A stretch of DNA of 64,000 nucleotides from contig JANNBB010000011.1 in NCBI GenBank assembly GCA_031385005.1, positions 310,001-374,000 on the forward strand. Direction: 5' to 3'. Both the position numbers and the translations under genes were made by a program. Below are positions 57,225 to 64,000 of the stretch, piece by piece (position 1 is the first letter of the stretch; every line of letters begins with the position of its first letter). Below the pieces are notes generated by a model that saw only the letters and a program-made list of their open reading frames with translations, did not search any database and was not told the origin of the DNA. The stretch is from JADKIH01 sp031385005 (GTDB lineage: Bacteria; Bacteroidota; Bacteroidia; AKYH767-A; 2013-40CM-41-45).

Positions 57225-58271
57225 GTGAATAATTCCGGTACACGTCCAGTTATCATTTGGCTTTTATGCGGGTGTTTTATGATTTTTTGTATGGTTGTTA
57301 TCGGTGGCATTACGCGATTAACCGGTTCCGGTTTATCGATTACCGAATGGAAGCCAATCATGGGTACACTTCCCCCACTCAATGAAGCCGATTGGCAAAT
57401 TGCTTTTCAAAAGTATAAGGAGATTCCGCAATTTCAGAAAATCAACTACGACTTTAACTTGTCGGATTTCAAATCCATATTTTGGTGGGAATATATTCAT
57501 CGTCTGTTCGGACGACTTATCGGAATTGTTTTTATTGTACCCTTCATTTGGTTTTTTGCAAAAGGAAGATTCGAAAAGAGCACACTCAGAAAAGTTCTTT
57601 TTCTGTTTCTTCTCGGAGGGTTGCAGGGATTTCTTGGATGGTTCATGGTAAAAAGCGGATTGGCCGAACGCACCAGCGTAAGCCATATTCGTCTGGCCAT
57701 TCATTTGATAACTGCATTTATCACCTTTGGCTTCACCCTTTATTTTGCACTTGAACTGGCGGATAAATCAAAACCGATGTACTCCAGCCGGCTTAATAAA
57801 TTGGTTAAAACACTTTTCTTTTTTGTCATTATTCAAATCATCTATGGCGCTTTCGTCGCCGGAATGCATGCGGGAAAGATCTACAACACTTTTCCTTTGA
57901 TGAATGGAAAGCTGATTCCTGATGGTGTCGTAAACATGAGTCCTGCCTGGCTTAACTTCTTCGAAAACCAGGGAACTGTTCAGTTTATGCATAGAACCTT
58001 TGCTTACCTTATCGTATTGCTGACTATTACATTGTTCGTATTAGCAAGCAAAGTGCAGGTAGACAGCAAACAATCATTAGCCATCCGAATTCTCTTGGTC
58101 GCCGTCTCTGTTCAGTTTCTACTCGGTGTCTTTACACTTTTAACTGGCGTTAATTTTCTGTTGGCAATTATTCATCAAGCTGCTGCATTTTTTCTATTTA
58201 GCGCAATGGTGTACTTGGTTTTTATTTTCAGAAAAACCCATCGTTCGGGAATGGAAATACGGGAAGCGTAA
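57225..58271 (+). CDS. ctaA: heme A synthase (COX15/CtaA family)
   Basis: 348-residue membrane protein that converts heme O to heme A for cytochrome oxidase. Start is GTG at 57225. Eight TM helices. Family blocks are present: VVIGGITRLTGSGLSITEWK (residues 24-43), the heme-ligand region WWEYIHRLFGRLIGI, SHIRLAIHLITAF, FVAGMHAGKIYNTFPLMNG and QFMHRTFAYLIVLL, plus late IIHQAAAFFLFSAM. All four conserved His positions can be seen. No other cytochrome-oxidase assembly gene lies in the window. Confidence 0.93.
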   Translation: MNNSGTRPVIIWLLCGCFMIFCMVVIGGITRLTGSGLSITEWKPIMGTLPPLNEADWQIAFQKYKEIPQFQKINYDFNLSDFKSIFWWEYIHRLFGRLIGIVFIVPFIWFFAKGRFEKSTLRKVLFLFLLGGLQGFLGWFMVKSGLAERTSVSHIRLAIHLITAFITFGFTLYFALELADKSKPMYSSRLNKLVKTLFFFVIIQIIYGAFVAGMHAGKIYNTFPLMNGKLIPDGVVNMSPAWLNFFENQGTVQFMHRTFAYLIVLLTITLFVLASKVQVDSKQSLAIRILLVAVSVQFLLGVFTLLTGVNFLLAIIHQAAAFFLFSAMVYLVFIFRKTHRSGMEIREA

Positions 58272-58307
58272 TTAATTGTATGGAATAAAATAGCGGGAAT
58301 TTGATAA

Positions 58308-60269
58308 TTATTTCCAATGAAATGTTTCCATCAGATGAATAACATCTGCCGAAACAAATTTCAAAACCGGTGCTATCGAATCGGGATTCGGAACAGCATA
58401 AAAATATAAAGCACCACGGATAAAATGTGATGTGCTGTCTGTCAGATAAAACTGAATCGGCGAAGCTGCATTTCCTTTGAAATGATATATAGTACCAAAA
58501 ACTCTTTTCTCCGGATAGGAAATCGCTTCCTCATCTAATCCGGATGCCCGGGAAATATGTTTCATCGATAGCGTTCGGCTGTCTTCAACATATTTCTTCA
58601 GATCGTTGTTGACGGACTTATAACTTAAATACAACGTTCCTTTGAATTCCGGGAATTCAATATTGTACCAGCATTTCTCCGCTTCTTTTTCCGTATCGGC
58701 TATGGCTAATGAATAAGTTGGCATTTCAAAACCATATGGACAATCAACAGGATTTATTTCCTGATATTTTTTTTCCGGAAAAGAAATCCGGAAGTAAGCG
58801 CGTTGTTTCGGAATGTAATTTTTTTCGCACCCTGAAAATAAAAATGAAAAGCCCATCAAAATAATAATCACCAATGGAGACATACCCGAAAAATTGGGCG
58901 TTGAAGTTTCATTGTCTCCTCTTTTATCTGGCAGTGTAATTTTAACACGCTTAATTTTTTTTCTGTCGGCCGATTCAATCGTAAACGTAACATCATTGTG
59001 TTTAAATACATCAAAGCGCTGAGGAATACTTCCCTTCAACGATAGAAGAAGTCCGGCCAATGTATCAGCATTATTATCGTCGTCAGCTTCGAAAAGATGC
59101 CGTTCAACTTCCATAATTCGTGCAATGTCGATTAATTTTGTTTTCCCTTCGAAGACGAAATTTTTCGAGTCCAATCGGGAATAAAACATTTCTTCTTCAT
59201 CGAATTCATCGTTGATCTCACCAACAATTTCCTCCAAAACATCTTCCAACGTTACAATTCCCGACGACCCTCCATATTCATCAATGACAATGGCTAAATG
59301 ATTTTTCAAATCCTGAAATTCCTGTAACAGGTCATTGATTTTTTTACTCTCCGGAACAAAATATGCCGGCCGAATTAATGGCAGCCAATCAAAATCCGGA
59401 TCGTTTTTTTTATCCAGAAATGGAAGCAAATCCTTGATGCACAATACGCCAATTACCCGGTCAAATGATCCTTCATAAACCGGAACGCGCGAATAACGGT
59501 TTTCAACTATCAGCGGAAACAGCTCACTAAATTTCAATGTCTTGTCGAATGATACTACATCCATTCGCGGCTTCATTATCTGTTTGGCATCGATGTTACC
59601 AAAACGCGCTATGCCTTTCAAAATCTTTTTTTCGTCTTCCGGTGTGCTTTTGTCGCTCGTCACATCAATAGCATGCGTAAGTTCATCCATCGAAACATCA
59701 TATCCTTTTTGCCCCATGCGCTTATCTACTAGGGAAGTGGATAAGACCAAAAGAGAACTCAACGGATTCAGAATTTTATTCAGTACGAAAACAGGGTAAG
59801 CGCTTTTCAATGACGACCTCATTGGATTTTGTGTCGCATATACTTTAGGCATCACTTCGCAAAAAAGAACAATGATAAAAGTGACAGCAACAACCTGAAT
59901 TAAAAATCCAAGCAATTCATGTTCAGAGAAGTTAAAGATTTCATCGAGGATTAATGATGAAAGCACAACGATGGCAATATTGACAAAGTTTATGGCAATC
60001 AAGAGCGTTGCCAAAAGATGTTTTGGTTTTTCGAGCAGCCTGTAAACAACTTTCTGTCGACCTTCTTCTGCGTCTTTCAGTTCAAAGAATTGCGCGGGAG
60101 AAATCGCAAAAAAAGCAGTCTCCGTTCCTGAAACAAATCCGGAAGCAAACAACAGAAGAATAAGTACAACAAGTTCGATAATCAGTCCCACCGAAAACGT
60201 AAACTCCGGTTGAATGATGGAAGCAGATGCCTGCAAAAGAATGTTTAGAAAATAACCGTCAGGGTCCAA
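58308..60269 (-). CDS. gldE-gldD: GldE-GldD fusion, gliding motility proteins
   Basis: 653 residues in one uninterrupted frame. Start is TTG at 60269, giving the GldE-typical MDPD. Residues 25-190 are the DUF21 TM region (SGFVSGTETAFFAISPAQFF), then CBS domains (IMKPRMDVVSFDK; HLAIVIDEYGGSSGIVTLED) and CorC_HlyC to about 450, i.e. GldE. From an internal Met (residue 463, position 58883) comes a lipoprotein signal-like helix LVIIILMGFSFLFSGC (Cys 481), then GldD (YFRISFPEKKYQ, KCWYNIEFPEFKGTLYLSYK, FHWK at the end). In known gliders gldD and gldE are separate adjacent genes. The gene order mutY-ssb-gldE-gldD is otherwise conserved. The internal ATG could still give free GldD. Confidence 0.88.
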   Translation of the reverse strand: MDPDGYFLNILLQASASIIQPEFTFSVGLIIELVVLILLLFASGFVSGTETAFFAISPAQFFELKDAEEGRQKVVYRLLEKPKHLLATLLIAINFVNIAIVVLSSLILDEIFNFSEHELLGFLIQVVAVTFIIVLFCEVMPKVYATQNPMRSSLKSAYPVFVLNKILNPLSSLLVLSTSLVDKRMGQKGYDVSMDELTHAIDVTSDKSTPEDEKKILKGIARFGNIDAKQIMKPRMDVVSFDKTLKFSELFPLIVENRYSRVPVYEGSFDRVIGVLCIKDLLPFLDKKNDPDFDWLPLIRPAYFVPESKKINDLLQEFQDLKNHLAIVIDEYGGSSGIVTLEDVLEEIVGEINDEFDEEEMFYSRLDSKNFVFEGKTKLIDIARIMEVERHLFEADDDNNADTLAGLLLSLKGSIPQRFDVFKHNDVTFTIESADRKKIKRVKITLPDKRGDNETSTPNFSGMSPLVIIILMGFSFLFSGCEKNYIPKQRAYFRISFPEKKYQEINPVDCPYGFEMPTYSLAIADTEKEAEKCWYNIEFPEFKGTLYLSYKSVNNDLKKYVEDSRTLSMKHISRASGLDEEAISYPEKRVFGTIYHFKGNAASPIQFYLTDSTSHFIRGALYFYAVPNPDSIAPVLKFVSADVIHLMETFHWK

Positions 60270-60284
60270 GTGGGGAAATTATTT

Positions 60285-60338
60285 GTGTGCTAAAATAAAA
60301 AACAGGCGCAAAGCTACGAAATTGATTGCGCCTGTTTT
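60285..60338 (-). terminator. minus-strand terminator downstream of ssb
   Basis: AAAACAGGCGCA (60299-60310) pairs perfectly with TGCGCCTGTTTT (60327-60338). On the minus strand the stem is followed by a T-rich tract. It lies between ssb and the gldE start, so gldE-gldD probably has its own promoter or depends on read-through. Confidence 0.75.
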
Positions 60339-60482
60339 GAAAACGTTTTATTAAGGTGATAAAATGAAATCCTGCTAAATCCGGAACCTGGAAACTGCTC
60401 ATATTGGCTAGTAATCAATGGATTCCGAAAAAAATATGACCGGTTATTCCTCCCGATTTTCCGGGATTCGGTTTTTTTGAAA

Positions 60483-60899
60483 TCAGACAGGCAGATTTCC
60501 CAAACCGTTTTCACCCAAATCGGCCGGGACATTCGATTGCTCATTTTTAAATGAACTTGTGTCTTCAACCCGGGGACCGCCAAGCATGGTCATGTTGTCA
60601 CCGATAATTTCCGTGATGTACTTTTTATTGTTTTCATCACCGTAGCTGCGTGAACGGATTTTGCCTTCAATATAAAGCAACTTTCCCTTACGAATGAACT
60701 TCTCAGCAATTTCAGCAAGTCCGCGCCACAAAACGATGTTGTGCCACTCCGTTTGATCGACTTTCTGACCTTCTTTGTTTTTGTACGATTCTGTAGTTGC
60801 CAACGAAAAACGTGCAACTGCTACACCTCCATCGAGGTAGCGGACTTCCGGATCTTTGCCTACATGTCCGATTAAAATAACTTTGTTTACTCCACTCAT
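60483..60899 (-). CDS. ssb: single-stranded DNA-binding protein
   Basis: 138 residues, normal for SSB. The OB-fold spans residues 1-108, with family blocks VNKVILIGHVGKDPEVRYLD, VARFSLATTESYKNKEGQ, TEWHNIVLWRGLAEIAEKFI and KGKLLYIEGKIRSRSYGDEN. The C-terminal tail is short and does not end in the acidic DDDIPF seen in most SSBs; instead it ends GENGLGNLPV. It binds ssDNA in replication and repair. Its position between the mutY/APS kinase genes and gldE is a conserved Bacteroidota order. Confidence 0.94.
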   Translation of the reverse strand: MSGVNKVILIGHVGKDPEVRYLDGGVAVARFSLATTESYKNKEGQKVDQTEWHNIVLWRGLAEIAEKFIRKGKLLYIEGKIRSRSYGDENNKKYITEIIGDNMTMLGGPRVEDTSSFKNEQSNVPADLGENGLGNLPV

Positions 60900-61101
60900 T
60901 GTATTAAATTTTAAATGTGAATTTTAATCAAAGATAACCATAGAGGCACCATTTATAAAACTGTAAATGAGGGATATTAAAAGGTGGTTAAGAAAGTAAA
61001 TTAATTGCTTTCGACGATATTTCGTTTTTCAGGCAAATTGACAGAAAATTGATCAAAAATAAATTGAAACAATTCCGAAATATTAATTCACTAAAACGGA
61101 T

Positions 61102-61830
61102 TTAATGCTTCCTGTGATTCTTTTTGTTCCTGATATAATTGAAAATCAACTCCGCACTGCTCTTTATTGTCTCATTAGGAGTAAAAATCGTAATTTCCCG
61201 GTTGTGCGATTCTTCATAAGGCGATGAAATTCCGGTAAAGTTTTCAATTTCTCCCGACCGGGCTTTTTTGTATAACCCTTTCACATCTCTTTTTTCACAT
61301 TCTTCTAAAGGAGTATCAACAAACACTTCAATAAAATTTTTACAAATCGCTCTGCATTCATTTCTTACATCGCGATAAGGAGAGATTAAAGTTACAATAA
61401 CCACATTCCCCTGTTTTTCCAGTAAAGATGCAATGTAGGCCACGTTGAGGTTATGTTTACGTCTCGAAAAGTAATCGTATCCGGTTTCTTTAATTACTCT
61501 TCTAATCTGATCTCCATCCAGCAATACATAAGGAATCGAATTTTGTTCAAAATTTCTTATGAGCTCATTGGCAATCGTCGATTTTCCGGCTCCGCTTAAT
61601 CCTGTAAGCCAGATCACACAAGGTTTAATCCTCTTTTGAAAAATGGTTTCCCATATAGTATCAAACGTGTAGTAATTGATTATCTTGAAGATTAAGTCGA
61701 GAAGTCCGATACTTAATCCGAATTTTAAACTCTTCGTTACGCTATATGATATCAGTACAGTAATTAAAGACGATATAAAACGATAAATAATCGACTTCCC
61801 TAATTTGTTATAGTTAATTCGAAATCTCAT
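61102..61830 (-). CDS. DUF2061-APS kinase fusion protein
   Basis: 242 residues. The N-terminal 60 residues match the DUF2061 membrane domain (two TM helices; IYRFISSLITVLISYSVTKS, then KIINYYTFDTIWE). Residues 70-235 are an adenylyl-sulfate kinase (CysC-like). P-loop is GLSGAGKST (about 76-84), LLDGDQIRR, the conserved SRRKHNLNVAYIA, LISPYRDVRNECR and FTGISSPYE. It would phosphorylate adenosine-5'-phosphosulfate, anchored to the inner membrane. No sulfate adenylyltransferase genes (cysD/cysN) are adjacent; it stands between mutY and ssb. It may serve PAPS-dependent sulfation as well as sulfate assimilation. Confidence 0.86.
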   Translation of the reverse strand: MRFRINYNKLGKSIIYRFISSLITVLISYSVTKSLKFGLSIGLLDLIFKIINYYTFDTIWETIFQKRIKPCVIWLTGLSGAGKSTIANELIRNFEQNSIPYVLLDGDQIRRVIKETGYDYFSRRKHNLNVAYIASLLEKQGNVVIVTLISPYRDVRNECRAICKNFIEVFVDTPLEECEKRDVKGLYKKARSGEIENFTGISSPYEESHNREITIFTPNETIKSSAELIFNYIRNKKNHRKH

Positions 61831-61883
61831 TATTTTGAATCGGGTAATTTAAATTTATCAAAGCAAATAAATGCCAAAGAGTG

Positions 61884-62951
61884 TCAATTTACAAATAATT
61901 TTTGATGTTCTTTCAGATACTTATCTACCAGCCGCGGTATTGCATACTTCTTTAAAGAATCATTTGTTACCTTAATCAATCCTGTTTTCATGTCGTCGAA
62001 ATCTTTTTGATTGACAACGACTTCGTAAAAGAAAGCATAGATTGTCTGGTGACTTAAAATGTGCTTGTATTCGTTACTCACATGATTTGGTTTTACTTTT
62101 TTCTTATCGAAAAAATTCTTCCATGCAGCAGAATTCATCAGTTTATTTTCCGATACCTTGGTCGTCGTTTCAATCAATGGAAAATCGTGCAGCCCTTGCC
62201 AAATATCCTTTTCTGTTCTTTTCTTGATAAAGCATGAATGACCTTTTCTAACTACGATGTAATTAAAAAAACGGTCTCTCGACTTAGTCTTGTTTTTCTT
62301 TACCGGGAAATTTTTGACTGACTTTTTTGAAAATGCAAAACAGGAAATATTCAGCGGACAACCCGAACAATCGGGATTTGCCGGTTTACATTGCCGCGCA
62401 CCAAACTCCATGATTGCCTGATTGTAAATTGAAGGGGTAAAGCCATTTAATAATTCGAATGCCAGTTTTGAAAATTCTTTTTTCCCTTCGGAAGTATCAA
62501 TAGGTGTTTTAATTCCAAAATACCTGCTAAGAAGACGGTAAACATTTCCATCCACAACCGGATAGGGCAGGTTGAAGGAGAAGGAGGTAATCGCTGCGGC
62601 CGTATAATCACCGATTCCTTTTAAAGCACGGATTGATGGATAATCTTCCGGAAACTTCCCGCTAAAATCCTTATGGATGATTCTTGCTGTTGCATGAAGG
62701 TTTTTTGCTCGTGAATAATAGCCGAGTCCCTGCCATAATTTCAAAACGTCGCTTTCTCTGGCACGAGCAAGAGAATTAACATCGGGGTAATTTTCGGCAA
62801 ATTTATAGTAATAGGCGAGGCCCTGTTCAATGCGTGTCTGTTGAAGGATGATTTCCGATAACCAGATCAGGTAAGGATCCTTGGTTTTCCGCCAGGGTAG
62901 ATCTCTTTGGTGGATTTCATACCACTTAATAATTATTGCTCCGAATGACAT
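61884..62951 (-). CDS. mutY: A/G-specific adenine DNA glycosylase
   Basis: Removes adenine paired with 8-oxoguanine. 355 residues from the ATG at 62951; the GTG at 62960 would add three residues. Motifs: WLSEIILQQTRIEQGLAYY with the catalytic Glu, helix-hairpin-helix LKGIGDYTAAAIT, catalytic Asp in YPVVDGNVYRLLSR, and the 4Fe-4S cluster CKPANPDCSGCPLNISC. The C-terminal 130 residues form the NUDIX-like 8-oxoG recognition domain. Divergent to the GT2 gene. Confidence 0.95.
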   Translation of the reverse strand: MSFGAIIIKWYEIHQRDLPWRKTKDPYLIWLSEIILQQTRIEQGLAYYYKFAENYPDVNSLARARESDVLKLWQGLGYYSRAKNLHATARIIHKDFSGKFPEDYPSIRALKGIGDYTAAAITSFSFNLPYPVVDGNVYRLLSRYFGIKTPIDTSEGKKEFSKLAFELLNGFTPSIYNQAIMEFGARQCKPANPDCSGCPLNISCFAFSKKSVKNFPVKKNKTKSRDRFFNYIVVRKGHSCFIKKRTEKDIWQGLHDFPLIETTTKVSENKLMNSAAWKNFFDKKKVKPNHVSNEYKHILSHQTIYAFFYEVVVNQKDFDDMKTGLIKVTNDSLKKYAIPRLVDKYLKEHQKLFVN

Positions 62952-63050
62952 ATCAGGCACAAACTTATGTAATCGGATTTAAAAATACGGCGTTAAGAAG
63001 GAACTTGATTTTAAATTTATAATTTGCGAATCATTACCCACTTTTGCATT

Positions 63051-63974
63051 ATGAGCAATCAAGGACTCTATATTATTATTACCTGCTACAACGAAGGATC
63101 GGCCATCATTAAATTGTTGGATGAAATCGGTAAAATACTAAAGGACAATACCGAAGAAATTTCTATCGTTGTTGTCGACGATGGTTCTGTTGATGAAACT
63201 CCCCGATTGTTAAATAACTTCAGGTTTGAATCCGATTTACTTCACCTGAGAATTCTCTGGTTGGAGTTTAACGTCGGTCATCAGGCAGCTATAGAGCAAG
63301 GCATCCTTTTCGCCGGTTCTTGCAATGCAAAACATGCAATAATTATGGATGGTGATGGCGAAGATGATCCGGCCGCCATAAAAGAGTTGATAAAACTACG
63401 GTCTTTCGATATCGTTCATGTTCAAAGGGGAAAGAGGGAAGAGGGTTTCGGATTTCAGTTTGCCTATTCCATATATAAGAGCATATTCTATTACATCTCC
63501 AAAAGACAAATGGATTTCGGTAACTATTGCATGATTAACGATAAGGTTATGAAAATAATACGATCGCGGTCATTCATTCACCTGGCCGCCTTCTTAACGA
63601 AACTCAAATTAAGTTCAACTTCACTTACCTTTAATCGCCGGCCTCGTCTTTTCGGAAAATCTAAAATGAGTATATCCGATTTGATTCATCATGCCTTCCG
63701 TTCTTTCATTGAATATGCGGAAGAAATGGTGATGATTTTTCTGCGCTTTTCTCTTATTCTTTTTCTGTTATTCGTTCTTACGATTGGCTATATATTATAT
63801 CTGAAGTTTTTTACGGATGAAGCAATACTGGGTTGGACGAGCACCTTGGGCATCGGACTTCTTACATCAGCATTGTTATGCCTCGGGTTTTTTACAACAG
63901 GTGTATTGTTGTTAAATCAATCACATCTTCGCTCGCGTCAGACTACTACCATCCTCTATACGATTGTTAAATAA
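63051..63974 (+). CDS. GT2 family glycosyltransferase, DPM1/GtrB-like
   Basis: 307 residues from the ATG at 63051; an upstream TTG at 63024 is less likely. The GT2 nucleotide-sugar fold opens with YIIITCYNEGSAIIKLLDEI. Metal and acceptor motifs are VVVDDGSVDETPRLL, LEFNVGHQAAIEQG and the D-x-D IIMDGDGEDDPAAI. Two C-terminal TM helices (about 232-255 and 267-292) resemble polyprenyl-phosphate glycosyltransferases (GtrB/DPM1 type). These transfer a sugar to undecaprenyl phosphate for later envelope modification. The substrate is unknown. The gene ends 26 nt before the end of the window. Confidence 0.88.
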   Translation: MSNQGLYIIITCYNEGSAIIKLLDEIGKILKDNTEEISIVVVDDGSVDETPRLLNNFRFESDLLHLRILWLEFNVGHQAAIEQGILFAGSCNAKHAIIMDGDGEDDPAAIKELIKLRSFDIVHVQRGKREEGFGFQFAYSIYKSIFYYISKRQMDFGNYCMINDKVMKIIRSRSFIHLAAFLTKLKLSSTSLTFNRRPRLFGKSKMSISDLIHHAFRSFIEYAEEMVMIFLRFSLILFLLFVLTIGYILYLKFFTDEAILGWTSTLGIGLLTSALLCLGFFTTGVLLLNQSHLRSRQTTTILYTIVK

Positions 63975-64000
63975 TTTTACAATGGAATGGGCTAACTTCA

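Noticed and set aside
60314..60583. 89-codon minus-strand ORF overlapping the ssb end
   Set aside because: Out-of-frame shadow of ssb running into the terminator region.

Overview
The window looks like a chromosomal segment of a Bacteroidota bacterium outside the Bacteroidales, from a gliding or Chitinophagales/Sphingobacteriales-like lineage; it cannot be placed more precisely from sequence alone. The support is the gliding genes gldD and gldE beside ssb and mutY, a SusC-like plug/beta-barrel protein, a giant PKD-repeat surface protein, the DUF4286, DUF1571 and DUF2061 families, AT-rich intergenic DNA, no obvious Shine-Dalgarno sequences, several TTG/GTG starts, and promoter-like TAnnTTTG boxes. 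Most of the window is housekeeping DNA.

Layout. 0.2-6.5 kb (+): serS, a TPR protein, DUF4286, a DUF1571 exported protein, rsmA and a 2-hydroxyacid dehydrogenase. 6.5-8.8 kb: a decayed defence or mobile island on the minus strand. It holds a RhuM-like N-terminal remnant, an ORF6N-domain gene broken by one TGA, and two diverged C-terminal tails of Type ISP restriction-modification/helicase enzymes. 8.8-11.9 kb (-): aspartate kinase, a GNAT acetyltransferase and serA. 12.1-16.6 kb (+): fbp and mfd. 16.7-20.1 kb (-): a deacetylase-like lipoprotein and a MacB-type permease. 20.4-27.9 kb (+): purH and the cell-shape cluster mreB-mreC-mreD-pbp2-rodA. 28-29 kb (+): two P460-like haem lipoproteins in tandem. 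29.2-33.7 kb (-): lptC, a small membrane protein, a CorC/CNNM protein and a SurA/PpiD-type isomerase. 34-38.5 kb (+): an M13 peptidase, an RNA helicase with a DEAE box and an EamA transporter. 38.5-45.6 kb (-): an outer-membrane receptor, an M20 dipeptidase, gpmI and a histidine kinase. 45.9-52.3 kb (-): a 1927-residue PKD protein and a short exported protein. 52.6-54.6 kb: an unrecognised helical protein (+), a CheY-like regulator (-) and tRNA-Phe (-). 54.9-58.3 kb (+): coaX, an outer-membrane protein and ctaA. 58.3-63 kb (-): mutY, a DUF2061-APS kinase, ssb and a gldE-gldD gene that is one continuous ORF. 63-64 kb (+): a GT2 glycosyltransferase.

Functional groups. The mre-pbp2-rodA run makes the elongasome. 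LptC, the SurA/PpiD-type isomerase, the outer-membrane receptor, the PKD protein and the DUF1571 protein belong to the cell envelope. GldD and GldE belong to the gliding/type IX secretion machinery, although the PKD protein here has lost any visible type IX sorting domain. SerA, aspartate kinase, PurH, Fbp and GpmI are central metabolism.

The points most worth a second look are the gldE-gldD fusion, the decayed Type ISP island with a perfect 15-bp-arm palindrome next to the ORF6N stop, the DEAE-box helicase, the HNxN deacetylase-like lipoprotein and the PKD protein without a sorting signal. I found no intact new defence system, CRISPR array or complete mobile element.
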